Assembly (NCBI RefSeq): GCF_011388195.1
Contig: NZ_CP049990.1
Coordinates: forward strand, 1,736,001 to 1,800,000
Direction: 5' to 3'
Source: Pusillimonas sp. DMV24BSW_D
Lineage (GTDB): Bacteria > Pseudomonadota > Gammaproteobacteria > Burkholderiales > Burkholderiaceae_B
Length of the DNA: 64,000 bases
Shown: positions 8,607 through 16,231 of the stretch, one piece after another
Layout: each line of letters begins with the position of its first letter
How positions within the stretch are numbered: position 1 is the stretch's first letter
Translations under genes and position numbers: made by a program
Notes under the pieces: model-generated
The model's input: the letters and a program-made list of their open reading frames with translations, nothing else
The model's database searches: none
What the model was told of the DNA's origin: nothing

Positions 8607-9667
8607 GTGTTGCAAAATTCGGTCGGCATATTTTTTTTGCGTTGTTGTTCTGTATTGTGCTGCAGCCGGCGTGGGCTGATATTCCTCCGCCCAGTCCCGA
8701 CAAGCCAACGTTGGTGAATGTTGACCTGAAGCTTGAGGATATCAACGATATTAAGTTGGGCTCCGGCACCTTCGACTTAACTGCGCAGTTCGGTATGCGC
8801 TGGCATGATCCCCGTTTGGAGTTTGAACCGGAGCCCGGCAGACCGGGGCCGCGCATCTGGATGGGCGCGCGCGCGGAACAGCAGTTACAACAAATCTGGC
8901 ATCCGATTATCGACGTTAATGGCGAAAAGGGGTTGTCAGTTGCACGGGTGTACTCGCTTAGTATCTGGCCCGATGGTCATGTGGAGTTGCGTGAGAAGTT
9001 CTCGGCAACGCCGCGTTTCGATGGTGAGCTAACATGGTTTCCATTTGGTCATTTAACGTTAAGCCTTACCTTAACCAGCGCGGCAATGGACCGCGGGCAA
9101 ATCGAGTTTGAATTGGGTGAGCTGACACCGAAAGAGGATCTTGCAGCGGTTGATCGGGTTATTCACGGTAACTGGGTTCCCGAGGATGTGGGTTGGAGCG
9201 TTAGCGAACGTACTCGCATGGTGCATTCCAGCAACTTGTATCCACAAATCGACATTGATATTCGGGTGGAACATGATTTTCTTGACGGCGTTCACAAGGT
9301 TTTACTCCCTTTAATTGTTATCGCGTTGGCATCGTGGGGCCTGTTATGGCTCAACCCCACCGTGCAGCCTGCTTTTTCTTCACCAAGAATCGGGGGGACA
9401 ACAACGCTGATACTCACTACCATTGCCTTGAAGTTTGTCTTGGGGCGCGAGTTGCCGGTGGTGCATTACTTAACGCTGGCCGACGTGTTGTTTAACGTCA
9501 CCATCATTATGCTAACGATCAGTCTGTTAACTTCATGCCTGGTTGCCGCCGTGTTTACCGAAAGGGGGGCCGATGCGGCCCGCTCCCTGAATCGCATAAT
9601 AGGGCGGTTGTATCCCTTTATTTATGTCGTGTTGCTTGTTGTGTCGATCCCTTTATTTATTGAATGA
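8603..9667 (+). CDS. Prokaryotic pentameric ligand-gated ion channel (GLIC/ELIC-like)
   Basis: A 354-residue Cys-loop-receptor-like channel subunit. A signal peptide ends at AWA (residue 25). The extracellular beta domain shows WHDPRLEFEP near residue 67, IWHPIIDVNG, a PDGHVELREKFSA strand and the FPF turn of the pro-loop; like other prokaryotic members it lacks the disulphide cysteines. Four hydrophobic segments follow: M1 (LLPLIVIALASWGLLW), the pore-lining M2 (GGTTTLILTTIALKFVLGRE), M3 and M4. In this family five subunits form a channel in the inner membrane gated by protons or small amines. The ligand cannot be read from sequence. The 3' end overlaps the DMT transporter gene by four bases. 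Confidence 0.88.
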   Translation: MSVAKFGRHIFFALLFCIVLQPAWADIPPPSPDKPTLVNVDLKLEDINDIKLGSGTFDLTAQFGMRWHDPRLEFEPEPGRPGPRIWMGARAEQQLQQIWHPIIDVNGEKGLSVARVYSLSIWPDGHVELREKFSATPRFDGELTWFPFGHLTLSLTLTSAAMDRGQIEFELGELTPKEDLAAVDRVIHGNWVPEDVGWSVSERTRMVHSSNLYPQIDIDIRVEHDFLDGVHKVLLPLIVIALASWGLLWLNPTVQPAFSSPRIGGTTTLILTTIALKFVLGRELPVVHYLTLADVLFNVTIIMLTISLLTSCLVAAVFTERGADAARSLNRIIGRLYPFIYVVLLVVSIPLFIE

Positions 9668-10581
9668 TGCCGGTTAATTCTGCAAAGCGGTTTTGGGCAG
9701 GTTATTGTCTGGCGATTCTTGGCGCGATCTTCTTTTCGGCCAAGGGTGTTGTTGTCAAAATGACCTATCTTTACGAAGGGGTCGATGCCGTTACGATTAT
9801 CGGCTTCAGAATGCTTCTTTCTGGGCCTATCTTTCTTGCGGTTGCTGCATACCAGGCGAACAAGGCGCGTAAAGGATTAATCCCGCGTCTGACCGTGCGT
9901 CAGCGCTGGCAAATTGTGCTGCTTGGCTTCATCGGTTATTACTTATCCAGTTTTCTCGCATTCCTGGGCCTGCAGACGATTTCGGCCGGTTTGGAGCGCG
10001 TGGTGTTGTACCTTTCGCCAACTTTCGTCCTGCTTATCACTGCATTGTATTTCAAGCGCCCGATTGCGCCGCGCCAGTGGTTGGCGCTGGCCTTATCATA
10101 CGCAGGCGTTGTTTTTGTGTTCTTGCACGACTTATCGTTTGCCGGTCCGGCCGTGATTGTCGGCGCCGGGTTTGTGCTGGCGTCGGCCTTGTGTTACTCG
10201 GTATATTTGATTGGCTCGGCCGAAATTATCAAAGTGGTTGGGGCGACACGCCTGGTTGCCTATGCAATGTCAGTATCGGCTGCCTTTACAATTGCGCAGT
10301 TTTTCTGGGTCCATTCGTGGGCGGGCCTGCAACAGCCCTGGCCGGTTTATCAGTTATCTTTGATTCATGCCACGTTGAACACGGTTGCGCCCACATTCAT
10401 GATTATGTGGGCCGTGGCTCGAATCGGAGCACCTTTAACGTCACAGCTTGGCCTTATCGGCCCCGTTTCGGTATTGTTTTTGGCGGCCTGGTTGCTGGGT
10501 GAGCCCATTACTGTGCTGCAACTTATTGGTACTGCCTTTGTGTTAACCGGTGTGATCGTACTGGGCCGGGGAAGGCGCTAG
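9664..10581 (+). CDS. EamA/DMT-superfamily transporter
   Basis: A 305-residue protein with about ten hydrophobic helices arranged as two EamA repeats; the first begins GAIFFSAKGVVVKMTY and the second GAGFVLASALCYSVYL. These proteins export amino acids, metabolites or other small solutes across the inner membrane. The start overlaps the stop of the ion channel gene, so they are co-translated. Two adjacent ATG codons at 9664 and 9667 are possible starts. The substrate is unknown. Pairing with a ligand-gated channel gene may point to a shared solute or stress, but this is inference. Confidence 0.8.
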   Translation: MMPVNSAKRFWAGYCLAILGAIFFSAKGVVVKMTYLYEGVDAVTIIGFRMLLSGPIFLAVAAYQANKARKGLIPRLTVRQRWQIVLLGFIGYYLSSFLAFLGLQTISAGLERVVLYLSPTFVLLITALYFKRPIAPRQWLALALSYAGVVFVFLHDLSFAGPAVIVGAGFVLASALCYSVYLIGSAEIIKVVGATRLVAYAMSVSAAFTIAQFFWVHSWAGLQQPWPVYQLSLIHATLNTVAPTFMIMWAVARIGAPLTSQLGLIGPVSVLFLAAWLLGEPITVLQLIGTAFVLTGVIVLGRGRR

Positions 10582-10593
10582 TTTGGCGCCTTG

Positions 10594-10971
10594 CTACGAC
10601 CACCACGACAATGGGTTATGCGTTAAAGCGACACCAACAATATAGAAAAAGATCAGTACGGCAACGACTGCGGCAAGCGCGCGGGTTGTTGCGGTTTTGC
10701 CTTTCTTGATGGCGACCATGCCAACCGCAATGTAGAAAATAACACCAATGATCTTGGCCAGGATCCAGGTTTGGTGAAAGCCGATCATGAAGGCCAGGGC
10801 AAGGCCGCACACTAAAAGAATCGTGTCAACTACATGCGGTGCAATGCGCACAAACCGGCCCTGCAGTCTGGGCGAGCGCATGACCGACCAGTATGCGCGC
10901 ACAATAAAGAACACCAGGCTGATAACGGCTGCGGTAACGTGCAGATGCTTCAGGATCGTATAAGAGAGCAT
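10594..10971 (-). CDS. SirB2-family membrane protein
   Basis: A 125-residue protein with four hydrophobic helices. It starts with YTILKHLHVTAAVISLVFFIVRAYW and contains a GFHQTWILAKIIGVIFYIAVG segment, the hallmark pattern of the SirB2 family (once linked to virulence gene regulation in Salmonella, function still unclear). It is encoded eight bases after the ABC transporter gene on the same strand, so they probably share a transcript. It converges with the DMT transporter gene. Confidence 0.8.
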   Translation of the reverse strand: MLSYTILKHLHVTAAVISLVFFIVRAYWSVMRSPRLQGRFVRIAPHVVDTILLVCGLALAFMIGFHQTWILAKIIGVIFYIAVGMVAIKKGKTATTRALAAVVAVLIFFYIVGVALTHNPLSWWS

Positions 10972-10978
10972 GGCGGTG

Positions 10979-12895
10979 TCAGGCCGGCAGGTCGTTCGAT
11001 ATCGACCACTGACCGTTTCCTTTTAAGTTAAGTTGTTTGGCATGATGTCGAACCAGTGTACTGCGATGTCCGACGCTAATTAAGACGGTATCCGGTAAAT
11101 GCCGGCGAATCAAGCGGTACATGGCGTCTTCCAGGCCTTCGTCCATTGCGGAAGTGGCTTCATCCAGGAAAGCAACTTTTGGGCGCGCCACCATCAGCCG
11201 ACCGAACCCCAGCCGTTGTTGTTCACCCAACGACAAAATCCGGCTCCAGTCATTCACCTCATCGAGCCGGTCAGTTAAATGGCCCAGTTGAATTTGTTCC
11301 AGTATTTCGCGTGCCTGGGGGTCTTGATGCGTCGCCAAAGGGGTGACTGTGGAGGGAGTTTCGACCTGCTCATCCAGATTCTGGGGTGCTGAGCCGGAAC
11401 TTGCCACTGCCGCCTCTTTCTGTTCTTCGCGGTCGATAAACAGGCCTTCCCGCGTGCTGACTATGTGCGGATAATACAAAGCCTGGCGCAGTGAGCCCAG
11501 TGGCAAGTACGGTTTTTGTGCCAGGAATAGCAGGTGGTCTTGAGGCCGTTCGATATCACCCTCACAGAAAGGCCACAGGCCGGCAATGGCACGTAATAGC
11601 GTTGTTTTGCCCGAGCCGGATGGCCCGCGAGTAAGCAGGGCATCGCCCGGCTTAAGGGAGAGGTCGAGTTTGTCTATCAGCAACCGGTTGTTGGGAGTGT
11701 GTACCGTTAAATTTCGGATGGTAAGGTGGTCTGCATGGTCATTAAGGTTGGGGCGGGGTAATTGCTGCGCCTCATCAATCGCCCGGTTGAATCCGGTTAG
11801 ACGGTCGAGTGTTGCACGGTACGATGCGAACTCATCGTAGGCATTGCGGAAAAATGAAAGATTGTCTTGCAGGCGCCCGAATGCCTGTGCTGTCTGCATC
11901 AGATCGCCCAGCGTGATTTGCTCGGAGAAGAAGCGTTTGGCCTGAATAATGAATGGAAAAACAACGGCCGCCTGCGTAACCGAAAAGTTAAAACCCAAAA
12001 ACTTCAATGATCGATACACAATCGCCCAGGCATTGCTGATCACTTGCGCAAATCGGCCGCGTAGGAGCGTGCTTTCCACTTTTTCCCCGGCGTAGAAAGC
12101 AATACTTTCTGAATATTCGCGTAACCTGACCAGTGCGTAACGATAGTCGGCATTGAAACGTTCATTCAAAAAGTTCAGCATGATCAACGGTCGGCCGATT
12201 CGAATTGCCAATAGGGTGGCCACCAAAACATAAATAAAAACCAGAAATACCATGGCACGGGGAATTTCAACGCCAAACAAGCCCAGCGGCCCCGACAAGC
12301 CCCATAAAATAAGGGTAAAGGCAACCGTTGATACCAGTGCGTCGACCACGCCCATGGACAGCGTCAGTGACGACTGCACGAATACCGTGACGTCGTATTG
12401 AATACGTTGGTCGGGGTTATCGACGCCTTTTTCCAGGTGCTGGGTGCGATAGTAGGATTGGCGGTCGAGCCAACGGCCAAGCAATTGGTTGTTCAGCCAG
12501 GTTCGCCAATGAATTGAAAATGCCTGCTGGACATAGTAGTCGAGTAGCGATCGCAAAACATGGACGGTGGCCAGGGCTGCAAACAACCACATTGCCAGCC
12601 AGAATGCCGCTTCATTCAAATCCTGAAGGGCGCTGTACATGGTGTTATACCAGTTTGAAAACAACACCTGTAAACGCACGCCGGCCAGGGTCAGGAGCAG
12701 AATAAAAGCAATGGTAAGAATGGGTTTCCAACTGCGTCGGGGGGAAAAATAGCCACCCGAAAGTTGCCAGAATTGACGCCCCCACACTGTGCGACGTGCC
12801 AGAAACCAAACCGTTAAACCGAAGCATATCAGCGTAACGACATATACTTGTGAAAGCCATATTGCACTGTCGATCAGTTCCTGCGTCCAGTTCAT
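10979..12895 (-). CDS. SbmA/BacA-like ABC transporter with fused ATPase (YddA type)
   Basis: A 638-residue half transporter. The first 350 or so residues form a six-helix domain resembling SbmA/BacA and the peroxisomal ABCD family (NWYNTMYSALQDLNEAAFW, RTWLNNQLLGRWLDRQSYY, NPDQRIQYDV). The ATPase domain has Walker A GPSGSGKTT near residue 425, signature LSLGEQQRLGFGR near 553 and Walker B VAFLDEATSAMDEG. Between the Q-loop and the signature there is an unusual polar insert of about 45 residues rich in Glu, Ser and Thr. Relatives import peptides or cobalamin-like compounds across the inner membrane; the substrate here is not known. Confidence 0.85.
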   Translation of the reverse strand: MNWTQELIDSAIWLSQVYVVTLICFGLTVWFLARRTVWGRQFWQLSGGYFSPRRSWKPILTIAFILLLTLAGVRLQVLFSNWYNTMYSALQDLNEAAFWLAMWLFAALATVHVLRSLLDYYVQQAFSIHWRTWLNNQLLGRWLDRQSYYRTQHLEKGVDNPDQRIQYDVTVFVQSSLTLSMGVVDALVSTVAFTLILWGLSGPLGLFGVEIPRAMVFLVFIYVLVATLLAIRIGRPLIMLNFLNERFNADYRYALVRLREYSESIAFYAGEKVESTLLRGRFAQVISNAWAIVYRSLKFLGFNFSVTQAAVVFPFIIQAKRFFSEQITLGDLMQTAQAFGRLQDNLSFFRNAYDEFASYRATLDRLTGFNRAIDEAQQLPRPNLNDHADHLTIRNLTVHTPNNRLLIDKLDLSLKPGDALLTRGPSGSGKTTLLRAIAGLWPFCEGDIERPQDHLLFLAQKPYLPLGSLRQALYYPHIVSTREGLFIDREEQKEAAVASSGSAPQNLDEQVETPSTVTPLATHQDPQAREILEQIQLGHLTDRLDEVNDWSRILSLGEQQRLGFGRLMVARPKVAFLDEATSAMDEGLEDAMYRLIRRHLPDTVLISVGHRSTLVRHHAKQLNLKGNGQWSISNDLPA

Positions 12896-13005
12896 TCAGT
12901 TCACTCCGGCTTGCTACCGTGTTAGCGTTCGATTTTTGACTTGTAAAAAAAGCGGCCATAAAGCGATAATGGCCATCCAGTTTCAATAACTTTTAAAGGG
13001 TAGTC

Positions 13006-13380
13006 ATGCCATACGTCACCATTACCACCACTTCAGGTTTGAACAATGTTCAGAAAAAGCAGCTGATTGAAAAATCCAGCGATGCCATTGTTCAGGTTTT
13101 GGGTTCCGCTTTGCCTTCAGTCCGCGTGATGTTACATGAATTGCCGGAAGGCCACTACCTGGATGGTGGGCAATGGGATGCGCCGGGCATTATTTTCCAC
13201 GTCGACATGATTGAAGGGCGTACGGAAGAACAGAAAGCCGAGTTACTGGCGGCGTTTGGCAAGCTGGCCAACGAAGTAACAGGTTATTCTCAAGACCAGA
13301 TTCACGGCATTTTGCATGACATTCTGAAAACGAATATTCGTGTAAAAGGCGGGCTTACCGCCAAGCAAGCCGGCCGCTAA
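13006..13380 (+). CDS. Fused-dimer tautomerase (4-oxalocrotonate tautomerase superfamily)
   Basis: A 124-residue protein made of two 4-OT-like units in tandem. The first begins MPYVTITTTSGL, giving the catalytic N-terminal proline after removal of Met. The second starts near residue 64 (IIFHVDMIEGRTEEQKAELL) and lacks its own terminal proline, as is usual in fused forms. The superfamily includes tautomerases, dehalogenases and decarboxylases; the real substrate cannot be told. AAAGGG lies upstream of the ATG. It is divergent from the ABC transporter gene and ends shortly before a terminator. Confidence 0.75.
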   Translation: MPYVTITTTSGLNNVQKKQLIEKSSDAIVQVLGSALPSVRVMLHELPEGHYLDGGQWDAPGIIFHVDMIEGRTEEQKAELLAAFGKLANEVTGYSQDQIHGILHDILKTNIRVKGGLTAKQAGR

Positions 13381-13432
13381 GTGGCATTTTTGCGCTGTAA
13401 CAGCTTACGGTGCTTAATGTTGCGAATAGGGT

Positions 13433-13466
13433 ACACCCCGAACCAATTTGGTGCCGGGGTGTTTTT
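13433..13466. terminator. Rho-independent terminator between convergent genes
   Basis: ACACCCCG and CGGGGTGT form an eight-pair stem; the loop contains a further ACCAA/TTGGT pairing, and five T residues follow on the plus strand. It lies between the tautomerase gene (plus) and the RcnB-like gene (minus), and could stop transcription from the former. Confidence 0.75.
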
Positions 13467-13473
13467 GAATGAT

Positions 13474-14037
13474 TTAATAGCGGCCCAGGTTTTCAATGGC
13501 ATCAACTACCAGGTTGGTGCCCACTGCCAACAGCAAGATGTCAGACGCAACACGCACGTAACGGTGTCCGTCGGGGGGCGGGCCCAAACGAATACGCAAG
13601 TGTCGATCCAGATCGTAATACGTAATGTCGGGGCCAAGCGGGTACCCCCTTCGCCATTTTTTTGCTTGCCCAGGGGGCATGCAGCCATTGCGTTTCATTG
13701 CCAGCCCGGGCGGGCAATGGCCGTAATAGTGTTCTTGGTAATAATCGCGCGCAAGCCTGCGATGTCGGTCACCGAAGAAAGATACATAAATATCGATTCC
13801 TGAGTAGCGGCGGTCATGGTAGTTTCGTCCACGGTCATAATGGCGATCGTGATGCCGCTTGTATCGTTCTGCTTGTCGATGTGCGCGTTTCTGGTGCTTG
13901 CCGCCATCCCAATGTTTGGCGGAATGGCCTTTGCCGTGATGCGGCCCTCGATGGTCTGGCCCTTTAGCCAGCGCCATCGAGGAAGCGATTGCCAGCGTTA
14001 ACGCACTGATTACGGAGGTGGTTTTTGCAAATCGCAT
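13474..14037 (-). CDS. RcnB-like/DUF1236-like secreted His-rich protein
   Basis: A 187-residue protein with a clear signal peptide ending at ALA (residue 24). The next 60 residues are very rich in His, Arg, Lys and Asp (many HH, HDR and HYDR runs), suitable for binding metals or anionic polymers in the periplasm. The C-terminal part has the CPPGLAMKRNGCMPPGQAKKW pattern split by one variable stretch, seen in RcnB-like proteins, then LGPDITYYDLDRHLRIRLGPPPDG. RcnB in E. coli helps nickel and cobalt homeostasis; a metal role here is only inference. A single gene, with nothing metal-related next to it. Confidence 0.7.
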   Translation of the reverse strand: MRFAKTTSVISALTLAIASSMALAKGPDHRGPHHGKGHSAKHWDGGKHQKRAHRQAERYKRHHDRHYDRGRNYHDRRYSGIDIYVSFFGDRHRRLARDYYQEHYYGHCPPGLAMKRNGCMPPGQAKKWRRGYPLGPDITYYDLDRHLRIRLGPPPDGHRYVRVASDILLLAVGTNLVVDAIENLGRY

Positions 14038-14125
14038 TGTTGAACCTCTTGTTATTAAGATGGTTCAAGTGTAGGAATTTTACGTATTACCTTGCGTTCC
14101 GATAATTATAAAAATGTTACTGCTG

Positions 14126-15412
14126 TTACGAGGTAATGCGTGTTGCAGCGCTGCGCGTGCCAAAGGCGAGTAAAAAGGTAAACGCCAAGGTTGGCAGTGC
14201 TGAGCCCAGGCCCGGCACCCAATGTCCTACACTGTGGTAGCACACAATGCCCAATATCCAGATTGTTGCAGCCGACCAGTCGGCCCGTTTATTGTTGTCT
14301 GCAATCGCACCCGTTCCAATACCGTGGCGCCCCAGAATCACGCCGTAAAGGGGTACGAAAATGGAACTTAACATCAGTAGAAACGGTTCAAGCGTGTGAA
14401 TGGGTAAAACCGTGGCGAACACCATGCTGATAACCGCCAGCGTCATGCCCCAGCGCCTGATACTCCATTTTGGCAACAAACTATGGGTGGAGACCGACCC
14501 CGAATACAGGTCGCCGTAGGCGTTGTCCAGCTCATCGATCATGATCAGACCCAGTGCAACCAAGCCGCCTTGCGCCAGCAAAAGCGCGTTAACCAGACCT
14601 GCATCGGGCTCTGCAACACTGACGATGATGACCCCCAGGCTGTAGCACCAGATATTGGCAATGGCGTACCCCAACCAGGTGCCGCCCAGGGCACCTTTCG
14701 TGCTGCGGCCGTGGCGTGCGTAGTCGGCTACTAGCGGCAGCCAGGAAATAGGCATTGCAATGACCAGATCCATGGCCGAGAACAGCCCCATTTGGCCGTT
14801 ACCCGGCCGATCCCAAACAGCGCTCAAGCCTTGTTCATTTAGCAACACCAGGAATTGCCAGCTAAGCCACAGTAAGGACAAAATGACCAGAGGCAGGGCA
14901 AATCGCGCAATGAGTTTGCGTACCAGCTTAATCATGGATCCTGCCAGCAATGCCAGCAGAATAGCCCCCCAAAACAGGGTGATTACAATGACGCCCAAGG
15001 TGCCGCTCAACTCCAGCCCGAAAGCCTGATTTGCAATGGCGGTGGTACCTTCTCGCATAATCACCATTTCGAAGGTGGTCCAGCCCAGAAGCTGCACAAT
15101 ATTCAGAATGACAGGTAGACGAGCGAAATGACTGCCGTACGTGCGGTGTATCAACCCCGCACTCGACAATCCACTGCGGCAACCGGTTCGGGCAACCCAG
15201 GCGAGCAGGCCGGCGCCAATAATCGAGCCGCAGATAATTGCGATAGCGGCGTCGCGCGTGCCCACTGATGGGACAAGGTAGGCCCCCACTTGCATGACCA
15301 ACAGTCCAACGCCCAGGCTGAACCATAGTGAAGCATGTTCGTGCCAGCCGAAAACGCGGTCGGATTCGGGAACAGGGGTAAGGGCCTGGTTGGTTGAAGA
15401 AGAGGTGTTCAT
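14126..15412 (-). CDS. cytX: NCS1-type transporter, probable hydroxymethylpyrimidine permease CytX
   Basis: A 428-residue, twelve-helix permease of the cytosine/purine NCS1 family; the segment GWHEHASLWFSLGVGLLVMQVGAYLVP and the later LLGWTTFEMVIMREGT fit the CytX branch. It is preceded by a TPP riboswitch, which ties it to thiamine supply: CytX is predicted to import the thiamine pyrimidine precursor hydroxymethylpyrimidine. The ATG at 15412 is chosen; a longer frame to 15475 would run through the riboswitch expression platform and has no plausible ribosome site. The Shine-Dalgarno GGAAAG lies within a stem that can hide it. Other thiamine genes are not in the window. Confidence 0.8.
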   Translation of the reverse strand: MNTSSSTNQALTPVPESDRVFGWHEHASLWFSLGVGLLVMQVGAYLVPSVGTRDAAIAIICGSIIGAGLLAWVARTGCRSGLSSAGLIHRTYGSHFARLPVILNIVQLLGWTTFEMVIMREGTTAIANQAFGLELSGTLGVIVITLFWGAILLALLAGSMIKLVRKLIARFALPLVILSLLWLSWQFLVLLNEQGLSAVWDRPGNGQMGLFSAMDLVIAMPISWLPLVADYARHGRSTKGALGGTWLGYAIANIWCYSLGVIIVSVAEPDAGLVNALLLAQGGLVALGLIMIDELDNAYGDLYSGSVSTHSLLPKWSIRRWGMTLAVISMVFATVLPIHTLEPFLLMLSSIFVPLYGVILGRHGIGTGAIADNNKRADWSAATIWILGIVCYHSVGHWVPGLGSALPTLAFTFLLAFGTRSAATRITS

Positions 15413-15417
15413 AGCGG

Positions 15418-15464
15418 GCAACTTTCCAAAAATGCAGGGGCGACAGCCCCGCCAGGAAAGTTGC
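15418..15464 (-). promoter_or_regulatory. Shine-Dalgarno-sequestering hairpin of the cytX riboswitch
   Basis: On the minus strand GCAACTTTCC (15464-15455) and GGAAAGTTGC (15427-15418) are perfect complements, enclosing a GGGGC/GCCCC stem. The right arm contains the GGAAAG ribosome-binding site of cytX. CTTTCCTG of the left arm is also complementary to CAGGAAAG at the 3' end of the TPP aptamer, which gives an alternative pairing. This is the layout of a translation-off switch. Confidence 0.7.
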
Positions 15465-15484
15465 ACGAATGCCATTCAAGACGA

Positions 15485-15572
15485 AGGTCGCTTTCCTGCG
15501 CGAGGATGATCTCAACAGGTTCCAAGGGACTCTCTCAGACGCCTACGGTAAATGACCGGGCGACACCCCTAG
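15485..15572 (-). promoter_or_regulatory. TPP riboswitch (THI element)
   Basis: Read on the minus strand, the conserved blocks appear in order: AGGGGTG, then a variable arm, CTGAGA, GTCCCTTGGAACCTG, and a 3' block with CGCGCAGGAAAGCGA. These match the THI-box aptamer that binds thiamine pyrophosphate and turns genes off when it is abundant. It lies directly upstream of the cytX gene. Confidence 0.9.
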
Positions 15573-15632
15573 CGATAACGTGGCAAATTGTACCGATTTC
15601 AGAGAAAAAAGAAAGTGTTTCTGAAAAAGGAG

Positions 15633-16052
15633 TTAGACGTGTTTGATGATATTGAAGCTGAGGCGGTTCTGGCTATCGCGCGAAACGTCGTAGCTAAGCC
15701 TTTCATCAATGGAGTTGTCGGGGTGGAAGGTCAGGATGACAGGGTTGATTTGTTCGATTTCCGATTCGGTAACGTAAACCGAATTGCAAATGATAATTTC
15801 GTCGCCTTTCTGGCAGGTGCGAGCCGCTGCACCATTCAGAATGCAACACTGCGAACCGCGCTCGCCATATATCACATAGGTACTGATACGCGCACCGGAA
15901 TTTTTATTCCAGATGTCGACAAACTCCATTGGCAGAATCCCTGCTGCCTCACAGTGATCCGGGTCCAGAGTGATGGATCCGTGGTAATCGAGATCGGCTC
16001 CGGTGACGCGAATGCCGTGCAACTTACCGGCGACAACTTTTCTCACTTTCAT
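15633..16052 (-). CDS. panD: Aspartate 1-decarboxylase
   Basis: A 139-residue proenzyme. The self-cleavage site is G25-S26 in DYHGSIT; cleavage gives the pyruvoyl group that decarboxylates aspartate to beta-alanine for pantothenate and CoA. K10 in the KLHGIRVT segment and [17 protein letters not shown] further on are typical. The length fits the family (about 120-140 residues). It stands alone, divergent from the SulP permease gene across 179 bases. panB and panC are not in the window. Confidence 0.95.
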   Translation of the reverse strand: MKVRKVVAGKLHGIRVTGADLDYHGSITLDPDHCEAAGILPMEFVDIWNKNSGARISTYVIYGERGSQCCILNGAAARTCQKGDEIIICNSVYVTESEIEQINPVILTFHPDNSIDERLSYDVSRDSQNRLSFNIIKHV

Positions 16053-16183
16053 TCTCGGAAAAGGTTAATTGGGGGGATATTGTAGTGCTTTTGTGCGTGT
16101 TTGCAGCAGGAAAGCAACATCCGTGAACGTTGACGCGTTGAAAATGGATTTCTCCTACTTTAATATTATTTGATTATTTTTTA

Positions 16184-16202
16184 ATGTTAATTTAATTAAC
16201 AT
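16184..16202. repeat. Perfect 19-bp palindrome upstream of the SulP gene
   Basis: ATGTTAATT and AATTAACAT flank a single central T, giving nine-base perfect arms. It sits 30 bases before the SulP start in an AT-rich stretch, where an operator would be expected. No other feature explains it. Confidence 0.5.
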
Positions 16203-16231
16203 AACTCTTCTTTTTGCTTGAAGGTACTTGA

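Noticed and set aside
12954-12974. GGCCAT/ATGGCC inverted repeat between the ABC transporter and tautomerase genes
   Set aside because: Only six-base arms and no T tract; such short dyads are expected by chance, so I did not list it as an operator or terminator.
1-15412. Functional link between codA at the left edge and the cytX transporter
   Set aside because: Both deal with pyrimidines, but they are 14 kb apart with unrelated genes between, and cytX is tied to thiamine by its riboswitch.
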